Numbered from the stretch's first letter, positions 1-6,391 are shown. The stretch: DNA of 7,424 nucleotides from Chloroflexota bacterium (GCA_025350745.1 JANXXG010000093.1:1-7424); one strand, 5' to 3'. The notes: generated from the letters alone by a model not told the origin. A program made the numbers and translations.

Positions 1-1
1 C

Positions 2-1753
2 CTCGCGGCGGTCCTGACCCTCACGTTCCTGGTGTACCCGGCGCACCGACGCTTCCTCAAGACCATCCACCCGGTGCTCGACCTCGTACCGGCGATCGGC
101 TCTATCGCGATCGCCCTGTATGTCCTGCTCAACTTCGAGCAGGTCATCTACCGCGCCAACAGCCCCACGCAGACGGATTTCGTGTTCGGGATCATCGCGA
201 TCGCCGTTGTAATGGAGGCCGCGCGTCGCACGATCGGCTGGCACCTGCCGGTCCTCGGCGCGATCGCGATCGCCTACGCCTACTTCGCCGACTTCATGCC
301 GGGACCGTTCCGCGGTCCACCGAAGAACCTCGACGACATCGTGGCGAACCAGTACCTCGGGACCGATGGGATGCTCGGTCAGCCCCTGCTCGTCGCCGCG
401 ACGTTCATCATCCTGTTCACGATCTACGGCGCGGTCCTCGACTACACCGGCGCCGGCAAGTTCTACGTGGACCTTGCGTTCGCGATGACCGGCCGCAAGC
501 CGACCGGCGCGGCGCGCACGGTCACGGTCGCGTCGTTCCTGCTCGGGACGGTGTCGGGATCCGGCGTCGCGACCACGGTGACGCTCGGTTCGATCGCCTA
601 TCCGATGCTGAAAAAGGCAGGGCATGACCGGGAGTCGTCCGGTGCGATCCTGTCCGCGGGCGGCATCGGTGCGGTCATCTCACCGCCGGTGCTCGGACCG
701 GCCGCTTTCATCATGGCCGAGATCCTTCGCATCAGCTACCTCGAGGTCGTGATCATGGCGATGATGCCCACGATCCTGTTCTACCTCGGCATCCTGCTCA
801 CGATCGAGATCGACGCCCGCAGGCTGAAGGCCCAGCCGATCGTCCTCGACGCCCCGGGCTTCTGGTGGCTCACGAAGCGCTACTGGTACCAGTACACGTC
901 GTTGTTCGCGATCATCGGCTTCCTCCTGCTCGGCTTCAGCACCATCACCGCGATCTTCTGGTCGATCCTCCTGGCGATCGGCGTGTCATATGTCCGGAAA
1001 GAGACGTCCCTTACGTGGCCGAAGCTCGTCGCCGCGTTCGCGAGCGGAACGCGGCAGGTCCTCGCCATCGCGGCGACCACGGCCGTCGCGGGCATCGCCG
1101 TCGGCGTTCTGCTGCAGACGGGGCTCGGCCTGAAGATCTCGAGCCTCATCCTCGATCTCGGCCAGCACAATCTCGTGCTCACGCTCGTCGTCGCGGGCAT
1201 CGTCCTCTGGGTGCTCGGCCTGTCACTACCGATCACGGCGACCTACCTGGTCGCGGTGCCAACGGTCATTCCGGCGCTGGTGCTGCTTGGCGTTCCCCCG
1301 CCGGCTGCGCACATGTTCGTCTTCTACTACGCCGTGCTGAGTGAGGTCTCGCCGCCGGTGGCGCTGTCGCCGTTCGCAGCCGCGGCCATCACCGGCGGCA
1401 ACCCCTACAAGACGATGATGCTCACCTGGAAGTACGCGTTGCCGTGCTTCCTCGTGCCGTTCATGTTCACCCAGCCCGGGGGCATCGCGATCCTCTGGCG
1501 CGATACGAGCATCATTGAAGCCGCCGTCGCGTCGATCTCGGCGATCGCGGGCATCATCGCCATCGTGTCGGGGGTCGGCGGCTACCTGTTGAAGCCGACG
1601 ACGATCATCGAGCGGGTCGCGCTCGTCGTGGCGGGTCTGCTCCTACTCGCGCCCGGCGCGCTCGCAGACGTCGCCGGGCTCGCGATCTTCCTGCTCGCTC
1701 TCGCGTCGCAGCGATTCCTCGCGCGGCCTGTGGCTCGAGCGCAAGCCGCCTGA
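2..1753 (+). CDS. TRAP transporter fused permease (DctQM-type, TAXI family), 5' partial
   Basis: This is the inner-membrane permease of a tripartite ATP-independent periplasmic transporter, which imports organic acids or similar solutes using an ion gradient. It works with a TAXI-type binding protein that is not in the window. The frame is open from base 2, so the GTG at 32 is probably internal; about 584 residues are visible, against roughly 640-700 for the family, so the N-terminus lies upstream. Numbering from codon 32, residues 1-90 hold hydrophobic segments resembling the small DctQ-like part. The DctM-like part follows, with its hallmark glycine-rich stretch GTVSGSGVATTV (about 172-183) and GGIGAVISPPVLGPAAF (about 210-226). 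The second half repeats the pattern, with SPPVALSPFAAAAITGGNPY before the final helices. It ends at TGA 1751-1753. The family call is firm, but the substrate cannot be read from the sequence. Confidence 0.93.
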   Translation, partial: LAAVLTLTFLVYPAHRRFLKTIHPVLDLVPAIGSIAIALYVLLNFEQVIYRANSPTQTDFVFGIIAIAVVMEAARRTIGWHLPVLGAIAIAYAYFADFMPGPFRGPPKNLDDIVANQYLGTDGMLGQPLLVAATFIILFTIYGAVLDYTGAGKFYVDLAFAMTGRKPTGAARTVTVASFLLGTVSGSGVATTVTLGSIAYPMLKKAGHDRESSGAILSAGGIGAVISPPVLGPAAFIMAEILRISYLEVVIMAMMPTILFYLGILLTIEIDARRLKAQPIVLDAPGFWWLTKRYWYQYTSLFAIIGFLLLGFSTITAIFWSILLAIGVSYVRKETSLTWPKLVAAFASGTRQVLAIAATTAVAGIAVGVLLQTGLGLKISSLILDLGQHNLVLTLVVAGIVLWVLGLSLPITATYLVAVPTVIPALVLLGVPPPAAHMFVFYYAVLSEVSPPVALSPFAAAAITGGNPYKTMMLTWKYALPCFLVPFMFTQPGGIAILWRDTSIIEAAVASISAIAGIIAIVSGVGGYLLKPTTIIERVALVVAGLLLLAPGALADVAGLAIFLLALASQRFLARPVARAQAA

Positions 1754-1759
1754 AGGCGG
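1746..1759. terminator. Short hairpin at convergent gene ends (possible terminator)
   Basis: CCGCC-TGAA-GGCGG forms a perfect 5-bp GC stem with a 4-base loop containing the TRAP permease stop codon. It lies between that stop and the TAG (1761-1763) of the candidate small ORF on the other strand. No T-run follows on either strand, so it is at best a weak, possibly bidirectional terminator. Confidence 0.3.
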
Positions 1760-1760
1760 A

Positions 1761-1901
1761 CTAGCGGCTGGAGGCGATGGCCTGGCGGAGGACGCGGGCG
1801 ATGCGGGGGGAGAGCGAACCGAGCACGATGCGGTCGCGGTCGCAGCGGCTGCACCGGCAGTACACGGACTTCGCGGAGTGGGAGGCGATCATGTTGTCCA
1901 T
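1761..1901 (-). CDS. Candidate small CxCxxC protein (46 aa), unrecognised
   Basis: This ORF of 46 codons runs from ATG 1901 to TAG 1761-1763, downstream of chrA on the same strand. The product has a CRCSRC motif at residues 15-20, a possible metal or redox site, followed by an arginine-rich, probably helical tail (SPRIARVLRQAIASSR). In 45 of 46 codons the third base is G or C, mostly C, which matches real genes here; the 14 codons between the chrA stop and this ATG are much less biased. A GGTGGTGAG stretch just upstream could serve as ribosome binding site. It is in frame with chrA, separated by the chrA TAG and 42 bases. I do not recognise a family. It could be a small zinc-binding protein, a decayed gene remnant, or chance in GC-rich DNA; an opposite-strand ORF of 53 codons overlaps it. 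Confidence 0.4.
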   Translation of the reverse strand: MDNMIASHSAKSVYCRCSRCDRDRIVLGSLSPRIARVLRQAIASSR

Positions 1902-1943
1902 GAGCTCACCACCAGGCAAGCGGTGTGCCAACGAGTGACCCGG

Positions 1944-3065
1944 CTAGAGGGCCCGGGCGACCGCAAAGACGATGCCGCCGACCATTGCCACGGCCGCGAC
2001 AAGGGCGGCGTCCCGTTTGGCGATCAGGATCGCCGCCGCACCTGCGCCCGCGATGACCGCGGTTAACGGATCGGTAACGGCGGCGGGGGCCAGGGTGAGC
2101 GCGATGGAGAGGATGACAGCGACGACCGCCGCCGTCACGCCGGCGATGGCGTCGCGCACGACCGGGCGCTCGAGCGCGGGTTCGATCCATCGCGCGAACA
2201 CGAGGACGAGCACGAACGACGGGAGGAATACCGCCACGGTCGCGACGATCGCGCCCGGCACACCCGCCGCCAGGTAACCCGCGAACGTCGCGAACAACAT
2301 GAACGGACCTGGGGTCGCGACGCTGAGGGCGACTCCGTCGAGCAGCTGCGACGTCGTGAGCCAGCCGTGCTCCTCGACGGCACCGCGCTGCAGGAACGCG
2401 ATCGAGCCGTACGCTCCGCCGAAGCTGAAGAGCCCCGTCTTCAGGAACACCCACGCGAGATCGAGCCACCCCGACGGCGTCAGTGCAAGGAGCGGCACGA
2501 CCCCGATCGCCGCCGGGATGCGAACGAGCCGCCGCGATGCGACGTTCGCGATCGCCGCGAGTGCCATGATCGCGATCAGGTCGAGTTCGGCGAAACGAAC
2601 GAGGATGAACGCACCGAGAGCGATCGCGACGAGCCGAGCGTCCCGGAGGCCACCGCGGCCGACCTTGACGAGGCCGGCGGCGATGATCCCAAGGACCGCG
2701 GGCTTGAGGATGTACAGCGCGTCGTTGACCGCCGGGAGCGATCCGTACGCGACGTAGCCCCACGCGAGAAGGGTGATGATGACGGCGCCAGGCAGAACGA
2801 ACGCGACGCCGGCGATGATCCCGCCGGGGATGCGTGCGGTGAGGTACCCGACGTAGATCGCAAGCTGCAGCGCCTCCGGACCGGGGAGAACGTGGCAAAC
2901 GCTCATGATCCGAAGAAAGCGGTCACGGTCGAGCCATCGCCGGCGCTCGACGATGCCTTGGAACAGCATCGTGATCTGCGCGACCGGCCCCCCGACATTC
3001 ACGAAGCCGAGACCAACGAAGTAGCGGTACACCTCAGCGCGGCTCGGCGCGCGCTCGGGGTCCAC
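1944..3065 (-). CDS. chrA: Chromate transporter, long-chain (two-domain) CHR family
   Basis: This membrane protein of the CHR family is annotated as a chromate efflux transporter. The 373-residue product has the duplicated architecture of long-chain ChrA. The first CHR domain carries GFVNVGGPVAQ (about 20-30) and CHVLPGPEALQLA (57-69). The second carries FSFGGAYGSIAFLQRG (213-228) and DGVALSVATPGP (243-254). Hydrophobic segments fill both halves, with the pair around 255-290 and a C-terminal set at 307-370 being clearest. The start is GTG 3063-3065; an in-frame stop lies close upstream with no ATG in between, and no clear Shine-Dalgarno is visible. The gene stands alone: its neighbours are the separate msrA operon upstream and a candidate small ORF downstream. 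Family membership is firm. Chromate as the real substrate is inferred from the family name only, since many homologues are untested. Confidence 0.92.
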   Translation of the reverse strand: MDPERAPSRAEVYRYFVGLGFVNVGGPVAQITMLFQGIVERRRWLDRDRFLRIMSVCHVLPGPEALQLAIYVGYLTARIPGGIIAGVAFVLPGAVIITLLAWGYVAYGSLPAVNDALYILKPAVLGIIAAGLVKVGRGGLRDARLVAIALGAFILVRFAELDLIAIMALAAIANVASRRLVRIPAAIGVVPLLALTPSGWLDLAWVFLKTGLFSFGGAYGSIAFLQRGAVEEHGWLTTSQLLDGVALSVATPGPFMLFATFAGYLAAGVPGAIVATVAVFLPSFVLVLVFARWIEPALERPVVRDAIAGVTAAVVAVILSIALTLAPAAVTDPLTAVIAGAGAAAILIAKRDAALVAAVAMVGGIVFAVARAL

Positions 3066-3168
3066 GGGCGAGATGCTATCGAACGCGAGTACCTACATGG
3101 GCCGTCCCGGCGAGGAGCTCAAGCCGGGTCCCGACTTCGTCCTGTCGGTACTGTCCGGGTGATCGTCA

Positions 3169-3187
3169 CGCTCCTTCGGTAGGAGCG
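3169..3187 (-). terminator. 7-bp hairpin just downstream of msrA
   Basis: CGCTCCT-TCGGT-AGGAGCG gives a perfect 7-bp stem with a 5-base loop, starting 7 bases after the msrA stop in the direction of transcription. It sits in the gap before chrA, where operon transcription would be expected to end. No U-tract follows on the minus strand, so termination would be of the U-less kind or Rho-assisted. Apart from this hairpin I see nothing in 3066-3194. Confidence 0.4.
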
Positions 3188-3194
3188 GCCGGGC

Positions 3195-3800
3195 TCAGTC
3201 GGGCTTCAGCTGGTCCGCGTAGTACGTGCGGACCTTCTTCACCTTGGGCAGAGCGTTGGACAAGATGTAGGGCTGCCCGGGATTCCGGGCCGCGTAATTC
3301 TGGTGATAGGTCTCTGCCTCGAAGAATCGGTCGAGCGGGACCACCTCGGTCACGATCGGCTTGTCGAACACCTTCGCGGCGTCGAGCTGCGCGATGTAGG
3401 CGGTCGCGACGGCCTTCTGTGCGTCGTCGGCGTAGAAGATCGCTGACCGGTACTGGCGCCCGACATCGTGGCCCTGGCGATCGCGGGTCGTCGGGTCGTG
3501 GGCGATCGAAAAGAACACCTTGAGGAGCTTGCCGTACGTCAGCTTCTTCGGGTCGTATCGCACCTCGACGGCCTCGGCGTGGTCGGTGCGGCCGGAGCAG
3601 ACGGTGTCGTAGTTCGCGGTCTCAGCCGTGCCGCCCGCGTAGCCGGACTGCACCGACCGCACGCCATCGAGCTGGAGATACACGGCCTCGACGCACCAGA
3701 AACAGCCGCCGGCGAGGACGGCGATCGTCTCGCCGCCCTCATCCGCCGCCGCGTCCTTCGCCGGATCCGGGAACTGTTCGGGTGAGACCACTGTCCTCAC
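3195..3800 (-). CDS. msrA: Peptide-methionine (S)-S-oxide reductase MsrA
   Basis: MsrA reduces the S-epimer of methionine sulfoxide in proteins and as free amino acid, usually with thioredoxin as electron donor. The catalytic motif GGCFWCVEA places the nucleophilic cysteine at Cys33, with a second cysteine at Cys36. Other family signatures are SGYAGG (52-57), YDTVCSGRTDHAEAVEV (64-80), HDPTTRDRQGHDVGRQYRS (101-119) and ETYHQNY (163-169). At 201 residues it has the normal single-domain length, and no MsrB domain is fused. The only cysteines are 33, 36 and 68, and the usual C-terminal recycling cysteine is absent, so Cys36 or Cys68 probably resolves the sulfenic acid. The GTG start at 3800 lies 12 bases after the preceding VOC gene; a second GTG at codon 4 has GTGAGG just ahead and is an alternative. 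No signal peptide is visible, so it is cytosolic. It is the last gene of the ArsR-led operon. Confidence 0.96.
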   Translation of the reverse strand: MRTVVSPEQFPDPAKDAAADEGGETIAVLAGGCFWCVEAVYLQLDGVRSVQSGYAGGTAETANYDTVCSGRTDHAEAVEVRYDPKKLTYGKLLKVFFSIAHDPTTRDRQGHDVGRQYRSAIFYADDAQKAVATAYIAQLDAAKVFDKPIVTEVVPLDRFFEAETYHQNYAARNPGQPYILSNALPKVKKVRTYYADQLKPD

Positions 3801-3812
3801 CCTACTACGGCG

Positions 3813-4166
3813 CTACTTGCCGTCGGTGAGCCCGATGACGTTGCCGTCCGGATCGCTGAACAGGCCGATGGTCGTCGTCGGGCCGACCTTCGTGGCCGGG
3901 AAGACGACCGTGCCGCCCGCCTTGGTGGCCTTCGCGAGCACCGCGGTGATGTCGGGCACGACGATGTACATCGTCACGAACGGCGCTGGACCGCGTAGCG
4001 GCCCGATACCGCCGCCGATGCCCTTGCCCCCGGCGTCGGTGTCGACGAAGGTGTAGTTGTTCTCCGGCATGTAGTTCATCTTCCAGCCAAGGACATCCGT
4101 GTAGAACTGCCGGGCCTTCGCCGGGTCCGTCGTGTTGATCTCGAAGTTGGTCACTGGTGCGCCCAT
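3813..4166 (-). CDS. VOC (glyoxalase/bleomycin-resistance-like) family protein
   Basis: This is a small vicinal-oxygen-chelate fold protein of 117 residues, the usual size for one subunit of the dimeric family. It shows the two beta-alpha-beta-beta-beta modules: VTNFEINTTDPAKARQFYTD (5-24) leading to LGWKM opens the first, and FVTMYIVVPDITAVLAKA (63-80) followed by GGTVVFPAT opens the second, which ends in GLFSDPDGNVIGL (101-113). Members range from glyoxalases and dioxygenases to antibiotic-binding proteins, so the substrate is unknown. I chose ATG 4164-4166 because AGAGGA lies at a proper distance upstream; a longer frame reaching 4193 would begin inside that leader and adds residues unlike the family. 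It is the third gene of the operon, 38 bases after the SRPBCC gene and 12 before msrA. Confidence 0.88.
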   Translation of the reverse strand: MGAPVTNFEINTTDPAKARQFYTDVLGWKMNYMPENNYTFVDTDAGGKGIGGGIGPLRGPAPFVTMYIVVPDITAVLAKATKAGGTVVFPATKVGPTTTIGLFSDPDGNVIGLTDGK

Positions 4167-4204
4167 GTCGTTCCTCTTTCTATCGCGCGTCACGTGCGGT
4201 GCGC

Positions 4205-4645
4205 TCAGCCGGCGTTGGTCTCAGGCAGCTCCCTTCCTTCCGCGATCGCGGTGAGGCGTGGCAGGAAGTAGTCCCAGCCCTCCGTGTGGCTTCCCCGCTC
4301 CGAGGCAGGGAGGCCGCGATGGACGAGCCGGAGCCGCGTGCCGTTCCCCTTCGGCTCCAGGTCGATCTCGACCGTGGATCCGCCTGGACCGACGACGGCC
4401 CCGGGCGAATCCCAGCCCCAGGTGAACACCACCCGCCGGTTCGGCACGACCTCGAGGTACTCACCGAGGGCCCGGCCGCCGTCGGCGAAGCCGACATCGA
4501 ACGCGCCACCCCGGCGCGGATCGAGCCTCGCGGTCTTGCCCTTCCACCGCACGTACTGCTCCGGATCCGTGATGAGGGTGAACACCGTCTCCGGCGACGC
4601 GGCGATGTCGATCACCCGTTCAATGACGTCGGGGTCGATGCCCAT
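4205..4645 (-). CDS. SRPBCC-family protein (AHSA1/START-like ligand-binding domain)
   Basis: This 146-residue protein has the helix-grip SRPBCC fold, in the AHSA1-like group often annotated as activator of Hsp90 ATPase homologue. Family features are the opening strand and helix VIERVIDIAASPETVFTLIT (7-26), the EQYVRWKG motif, GGAFDV, then GEYLEVVPNRRVVFTWGW (61-78) and TRLRLVHRGLP (103-113). The tail contains GWDYFLPRLTAIA, the usual C-terminal helix lining the ligand pocket. No catalytic residues define a reaction. The ATG at 4643-4645 has GAAGGGAAG close upstream and overlaps the end of the ArsR gene by 26 bases, which points to translational coupling. ArsR-SRPBCC gene pairs are common in actinobacteria and related groups; the regulator is usually thought to control its partner, but the ligand here is unknown. 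Confidence 0.9.
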   Translation of the reverse strand: MGIDPDVIERVIDIAASPETVFTLITDPEQYVRWKGKTARLDPRRGGAFDVGFADGGRALGEYLEVVPNRRVVFTWGWDSPGAVVGPGGSTVEIDLEPKGNGTRLRLVHRGLPASERGSHTEGWDYFLPRLTAIAEGRELPETNAG

Positions 4646-4973
4646 GGCTTCCCTTCTCGCGCTCCGCGCGCTCGGCGGCGACCTTCAGTGTCGCGAGCTC
4701 GTCGTCCCAGAATGCGCCGAGGTATGCCCGAAGCTCCTGCAGCGCGCCACGCCGGGCGCGATAGATGCTCCGGCGGCCCTCGCGACGAAGAGTGACCAGA
4801 CCGGCGTCCTCGAGCACCCGCAGGTGCTGCGAGATCGCCGGCCGAGTGATGTCAAAGTGCCCGGCGATCTCCCCGACCGACCGTTCTTCGTGCCATACCA
4901 GGCGCAGGATCGCTCTCCGTCGCGGCTCCGCGATCGCCCGCAGGGCGTCGTCCATACGGATTAGGTTAGTCAT
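4620..4973 (-). CDS. ArsR-family winged-helix transcriptional repressor
   Basis: This is a 117-residue winged helix-turn-helix DNA-binding protein. Helix 1 contains ALRAIAEPRRRAILRLV (10-26), the typical ArsR opening. The helix-turn-helix spans about 32-55 (SVGEIAGHFDITRPAISQHL), with recognition helix RPAISQHLRVLEDAGLV, and the wing is TLRREGRRSIYRA (61-73). The metal-binding ELCVC-type motif is absent and no cysteine is present, so it is unlikely to sense arsenic or metals by the classic route; it belongs with the non-metal regulators that accompany SRPBCC genes. ATG 4973 has an AGGT stretch six bases upstream. ATG 4955 (Met7) is an alternative start and would be leaderless under the promoter proposed here. 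It heads the operon with SRPBCC, VOC and msrA genes, and a large palindrome over its own start suggests autorepression. Confidence 0.93.
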   Translation of the reverse strand: MTNLIRMDDALRAIAEPRRRAILRLVWHEERSVGEIAGHFDITRPAISQHLRVLEDAGLVTLRREGRRSIYRARRGALQELRAYLGAFWDDELATLKVAAERAEREKGSHGHRPRRH

Positions 4974-4986
4974 AACTTACCTAATC
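4959..4986. promoter_or_regulatory. 28-bp imperfect palindrome, probable ArsR operator
   Basis: The arms GATTAGGT (4959-4966) and ACCTAATC (4979-4986) are perfect inverted repeats, and 12 of 14 positions pair across the whole half-sites. The centre falls at 4972/4973, on the first ATG of the repressor gene. The AT-rich element stands out from the surrounding GC-rich DNA. Its size suits a dimeric winged-helix repressor, and it overlaps the proposed arsR promoter, so binding would block transcription of the operon. It also lies 32 bases upstream of the divergent GH20 start and could affect that gene. Confidence 0.75.
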
Positions 4987-4992
4987 TGTCAA
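4963..4992 (-). promoter_or_regulatory. Predicted promoter of the ArsR operon
   Basis: On the minus strand a perfect -35 hexamer TTGACA (4992-4987) is followed, after 18 bases, by TAACCT (4968-4963), a weak -10 match. Transcription would begin about 7 bases further, at or beside ATG 4955, giving a leaderless message. The operator palindrome covers the spacer and the -10. The -35 is convincing; the -10 is inferred from spacing. Confidence 0.5.
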
Positions 4993-5017
4993 CCGGCAAC
5001 GGACGTACGGTGGTGGC

Positions 5018-5659
5018 GTGGACAACGCGCGTTACCCGATCGTCCCGCGGCCGTGCTCGCTCGTCCAGCGGGACGGCGCGTTCGTCCCGAAGCCGGGGCT
5101 GCGTGTTTCCGTCTTGACGGACGACGCCGCGGTGTTGCGGCTCGGCAAGCGCCTCGCCGAGCACCTGCACGAGCTCACGGCGCTCGATGTCGAGACCGCT
5201 GTAGGCGGAGCCGTCACCCTGGACCTGCGATCGGATGCGCCAGACGGGGTCGAGGCCTATCGGCTCGATATCACCGCCGAGCGGATCGAGGTGACCGCCC
5301 GCGACAGGCGCGGGCTCTTCTACGGCGTTCAGACGCTGCGCCAGCTCGTGGCTGCCTCGCCGGACGCGGTACCCGCCGTTCTGATCGAGGACTCGCCGCG
5401 TTTCCGATATCGGGGTCTGCACCTCGATGTCGGGCGGCACTTCTTCCCCATCGCCTTCATCAAGCGGTACATCGATCTCCTTGCGACGTTCAAGCTCAAC
5501 ACGTTCCACTGGCACCTCACCGAGGACCAGGGCTGGCGCCTTGAGATCAAGAAGTACCCGCGGCTCACCGAGATCGGAGCATGGCGCAGCGAGACGATCG
5601 TCGGGCACGCGCGCCGGGGCCCGAAGGGCTACGACGGCACGCCCCACGGCGGCTTCTAA
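5018..5659 (+). CDS. GH20 fragment 1: N-terminal domain and first part of barrel
   Basis: This is the piece translatable without readthrough, 213 residues ending in GYDGTPHGGF before TAA. It holds the non-catalytic alpha/beta domain and the first barrel strands, including the HWHLTEDQGW substrate-loop motif, but lacks the catalytic Asp-Glu pair and cannot be an active hexosaminidase by itself. GTG 5018 is the only plausible start, because an in-frame TAA lies at 4982-4984 with no start codon in between. Confidence 0.5.
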   Translation: MDNARYPIVPRPCSLVQRDGAFVPKPGLRVSVLTDDAAVLRLGKRLAEHLHELTALDVETAVGGAVTLDLRSDAPDGVEAYRLDITAERIEVTARDRRGLFYGVQTLRQLVAASPDAVPAVLIEDSPRFRYRGLHLDVGRHFFPIAFIKRYIDLLATFKLNTFHWHLTEDQGWRLEIKKYPRLTEIGAWRSETIVGHARRGPKGYDGTPHGGF

Positions 5660-5683
5660 ACCCAGGACCAGGCGCGAGAGGTC

Positions 5684-6391
5684 GTGGCCTATGCGATGGA
5701 GCGGGGCGTCACCGTCCTTCCCGAGATCGAGATGCCCGGCCACAGCCTCGCGGCCCTCGCCTCCTATCCGGAGTACGCGAACGTGCCCGGCCCGTTCGAG
5801 GTGCGCACGACCTGGGGCATCTCAGAGGAGGTGTTCTCGCCCAGTGAAGCGACGTTCGTCTTCCTTGAGGACGTCCTTCGGGAGGTCATGGACATGTTCC
5901 CGAGCGAATACATCCACATCGGCGGGGACGAAGCGCCGAAGAAGCGCTGGCAGGAGAGCGCGCTGGCCCAGGAGATCATCGACCGCGAGAAGCTCGCCGG
6001 TGAGGACGGTCTTCAGAGCTGGTTCATCCGGCGCATCGAGCGCTTCCTGAACGCCAACGGGCGGCGCCTCATCGGATGGGATGAGATCCTCGAGGGCGGC
6101 CTGGCACCGAACGCGACCGTCATGTCCTGGCGCGGCACCGCGGGAGGCATCGCCGCGGCGCGGCAGGGTCACGACGTCGTGATGTCACCGCAGGCGGATC
6201 TCTACTTCGATCACTACCAGGCCGACCCAGAGGGCGAGCCGCTCGGGATCGGCGGCTCGACGCCCATCGAGGACACCTACGGGTACGAGCCGGTCTCGGC
6301 TGAGCTCACCGAGGCCGAAGCGGCCCACATCCTCGGGCCGCAGGGCTGTGTGTGGACCGAATACATGGCCACCACCGAGCAGGTCGAGTAG
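5684..6391 (+). CDS. GH20 fragment 2: middle of barrel with catalytic Asp-Glu
   Basis: This is the in-frame stretch between the two stops, openable at GTG 5684 (Val223 of the full frame) and 235 residues long. It carries PEIEMPGH, the catalytic GGDEAPKKRW, MSWRGTAGG and GCVWTEYMATTEQVE, and ends at TAG. No convincing ribosome binding site precedes GTG 5684, so independent translation is doubtful. The remaining 46 residues follow directly from an ATG at 6392. Confidence 0.4.
   Translation: MAYAMERGVTVLPEIEMPGHSLAALASYPEYANVPGPFEVRTTWGISEEVFSPSEATFVFLEDVLREVMDMFPSEYIHIGGDEAPKKRWQESALAQEIIDREKLAGEDGLQSWFIRRIERFLNANGRRLIGWDEILEGGLAPNATVMSWRGTAGGIAAARQGHDVVMSPQADLYFDHYQADPEGEPLGIGGSTPIEDTYGYEPVSAELTEAEAAHILGPQGCVWTEYMATTEQVE

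Noticed and set aside
1777..1938. 53-codon plus-strand ORF opposite the candidate CxCxxC ORF
   Set aside because: It has high G/C at third positions only as a mirror of the other strand, is rich in Arg and internal Met, and its GGAGG lies just two bases from the ATG. It is less protein-like than the minus-strand ORF, though not excluded.
3097..3162. 21-codon plus-strand ORF in the chrA-msrA gap
   Set aside because: It has no ribosome binding site, is very short, and nothing suggests a leader-peptide function for the minus-strand neighbours.
2367..3182. 271-codon plus-strand ORF across chrA
   Set aside because: It is antisense to a clear ChrA gene, and its product is an Arg/Asp/Glu-rich low-complexity sequence typical of shadow frames in GC-rich DNA.
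4973..5017. Promoter for the divergent GH20 gene
   Set aside because: TAATCT at 4982-4987 could be a -10, but no matching -35 lies at a proper distance, so I did not list it.
4970..5743. 257-codon minus-strand ORF opposite the GH20 gene
   Set aside because: The sense strand encodes recognisable GH20 motifs in one continuous frame; the antisense product shows no domain and overlaps the arsR promoter.
5657..6391. Genetic-code reassignment of TAG to Tyr
   Set aside because: At least three intact genes in the window, plus the partial gene at the right edge, end naturally in TAG at family-typical C-termini, so a genome-wide reassignment does not fit. Local readthrough or error remains open.
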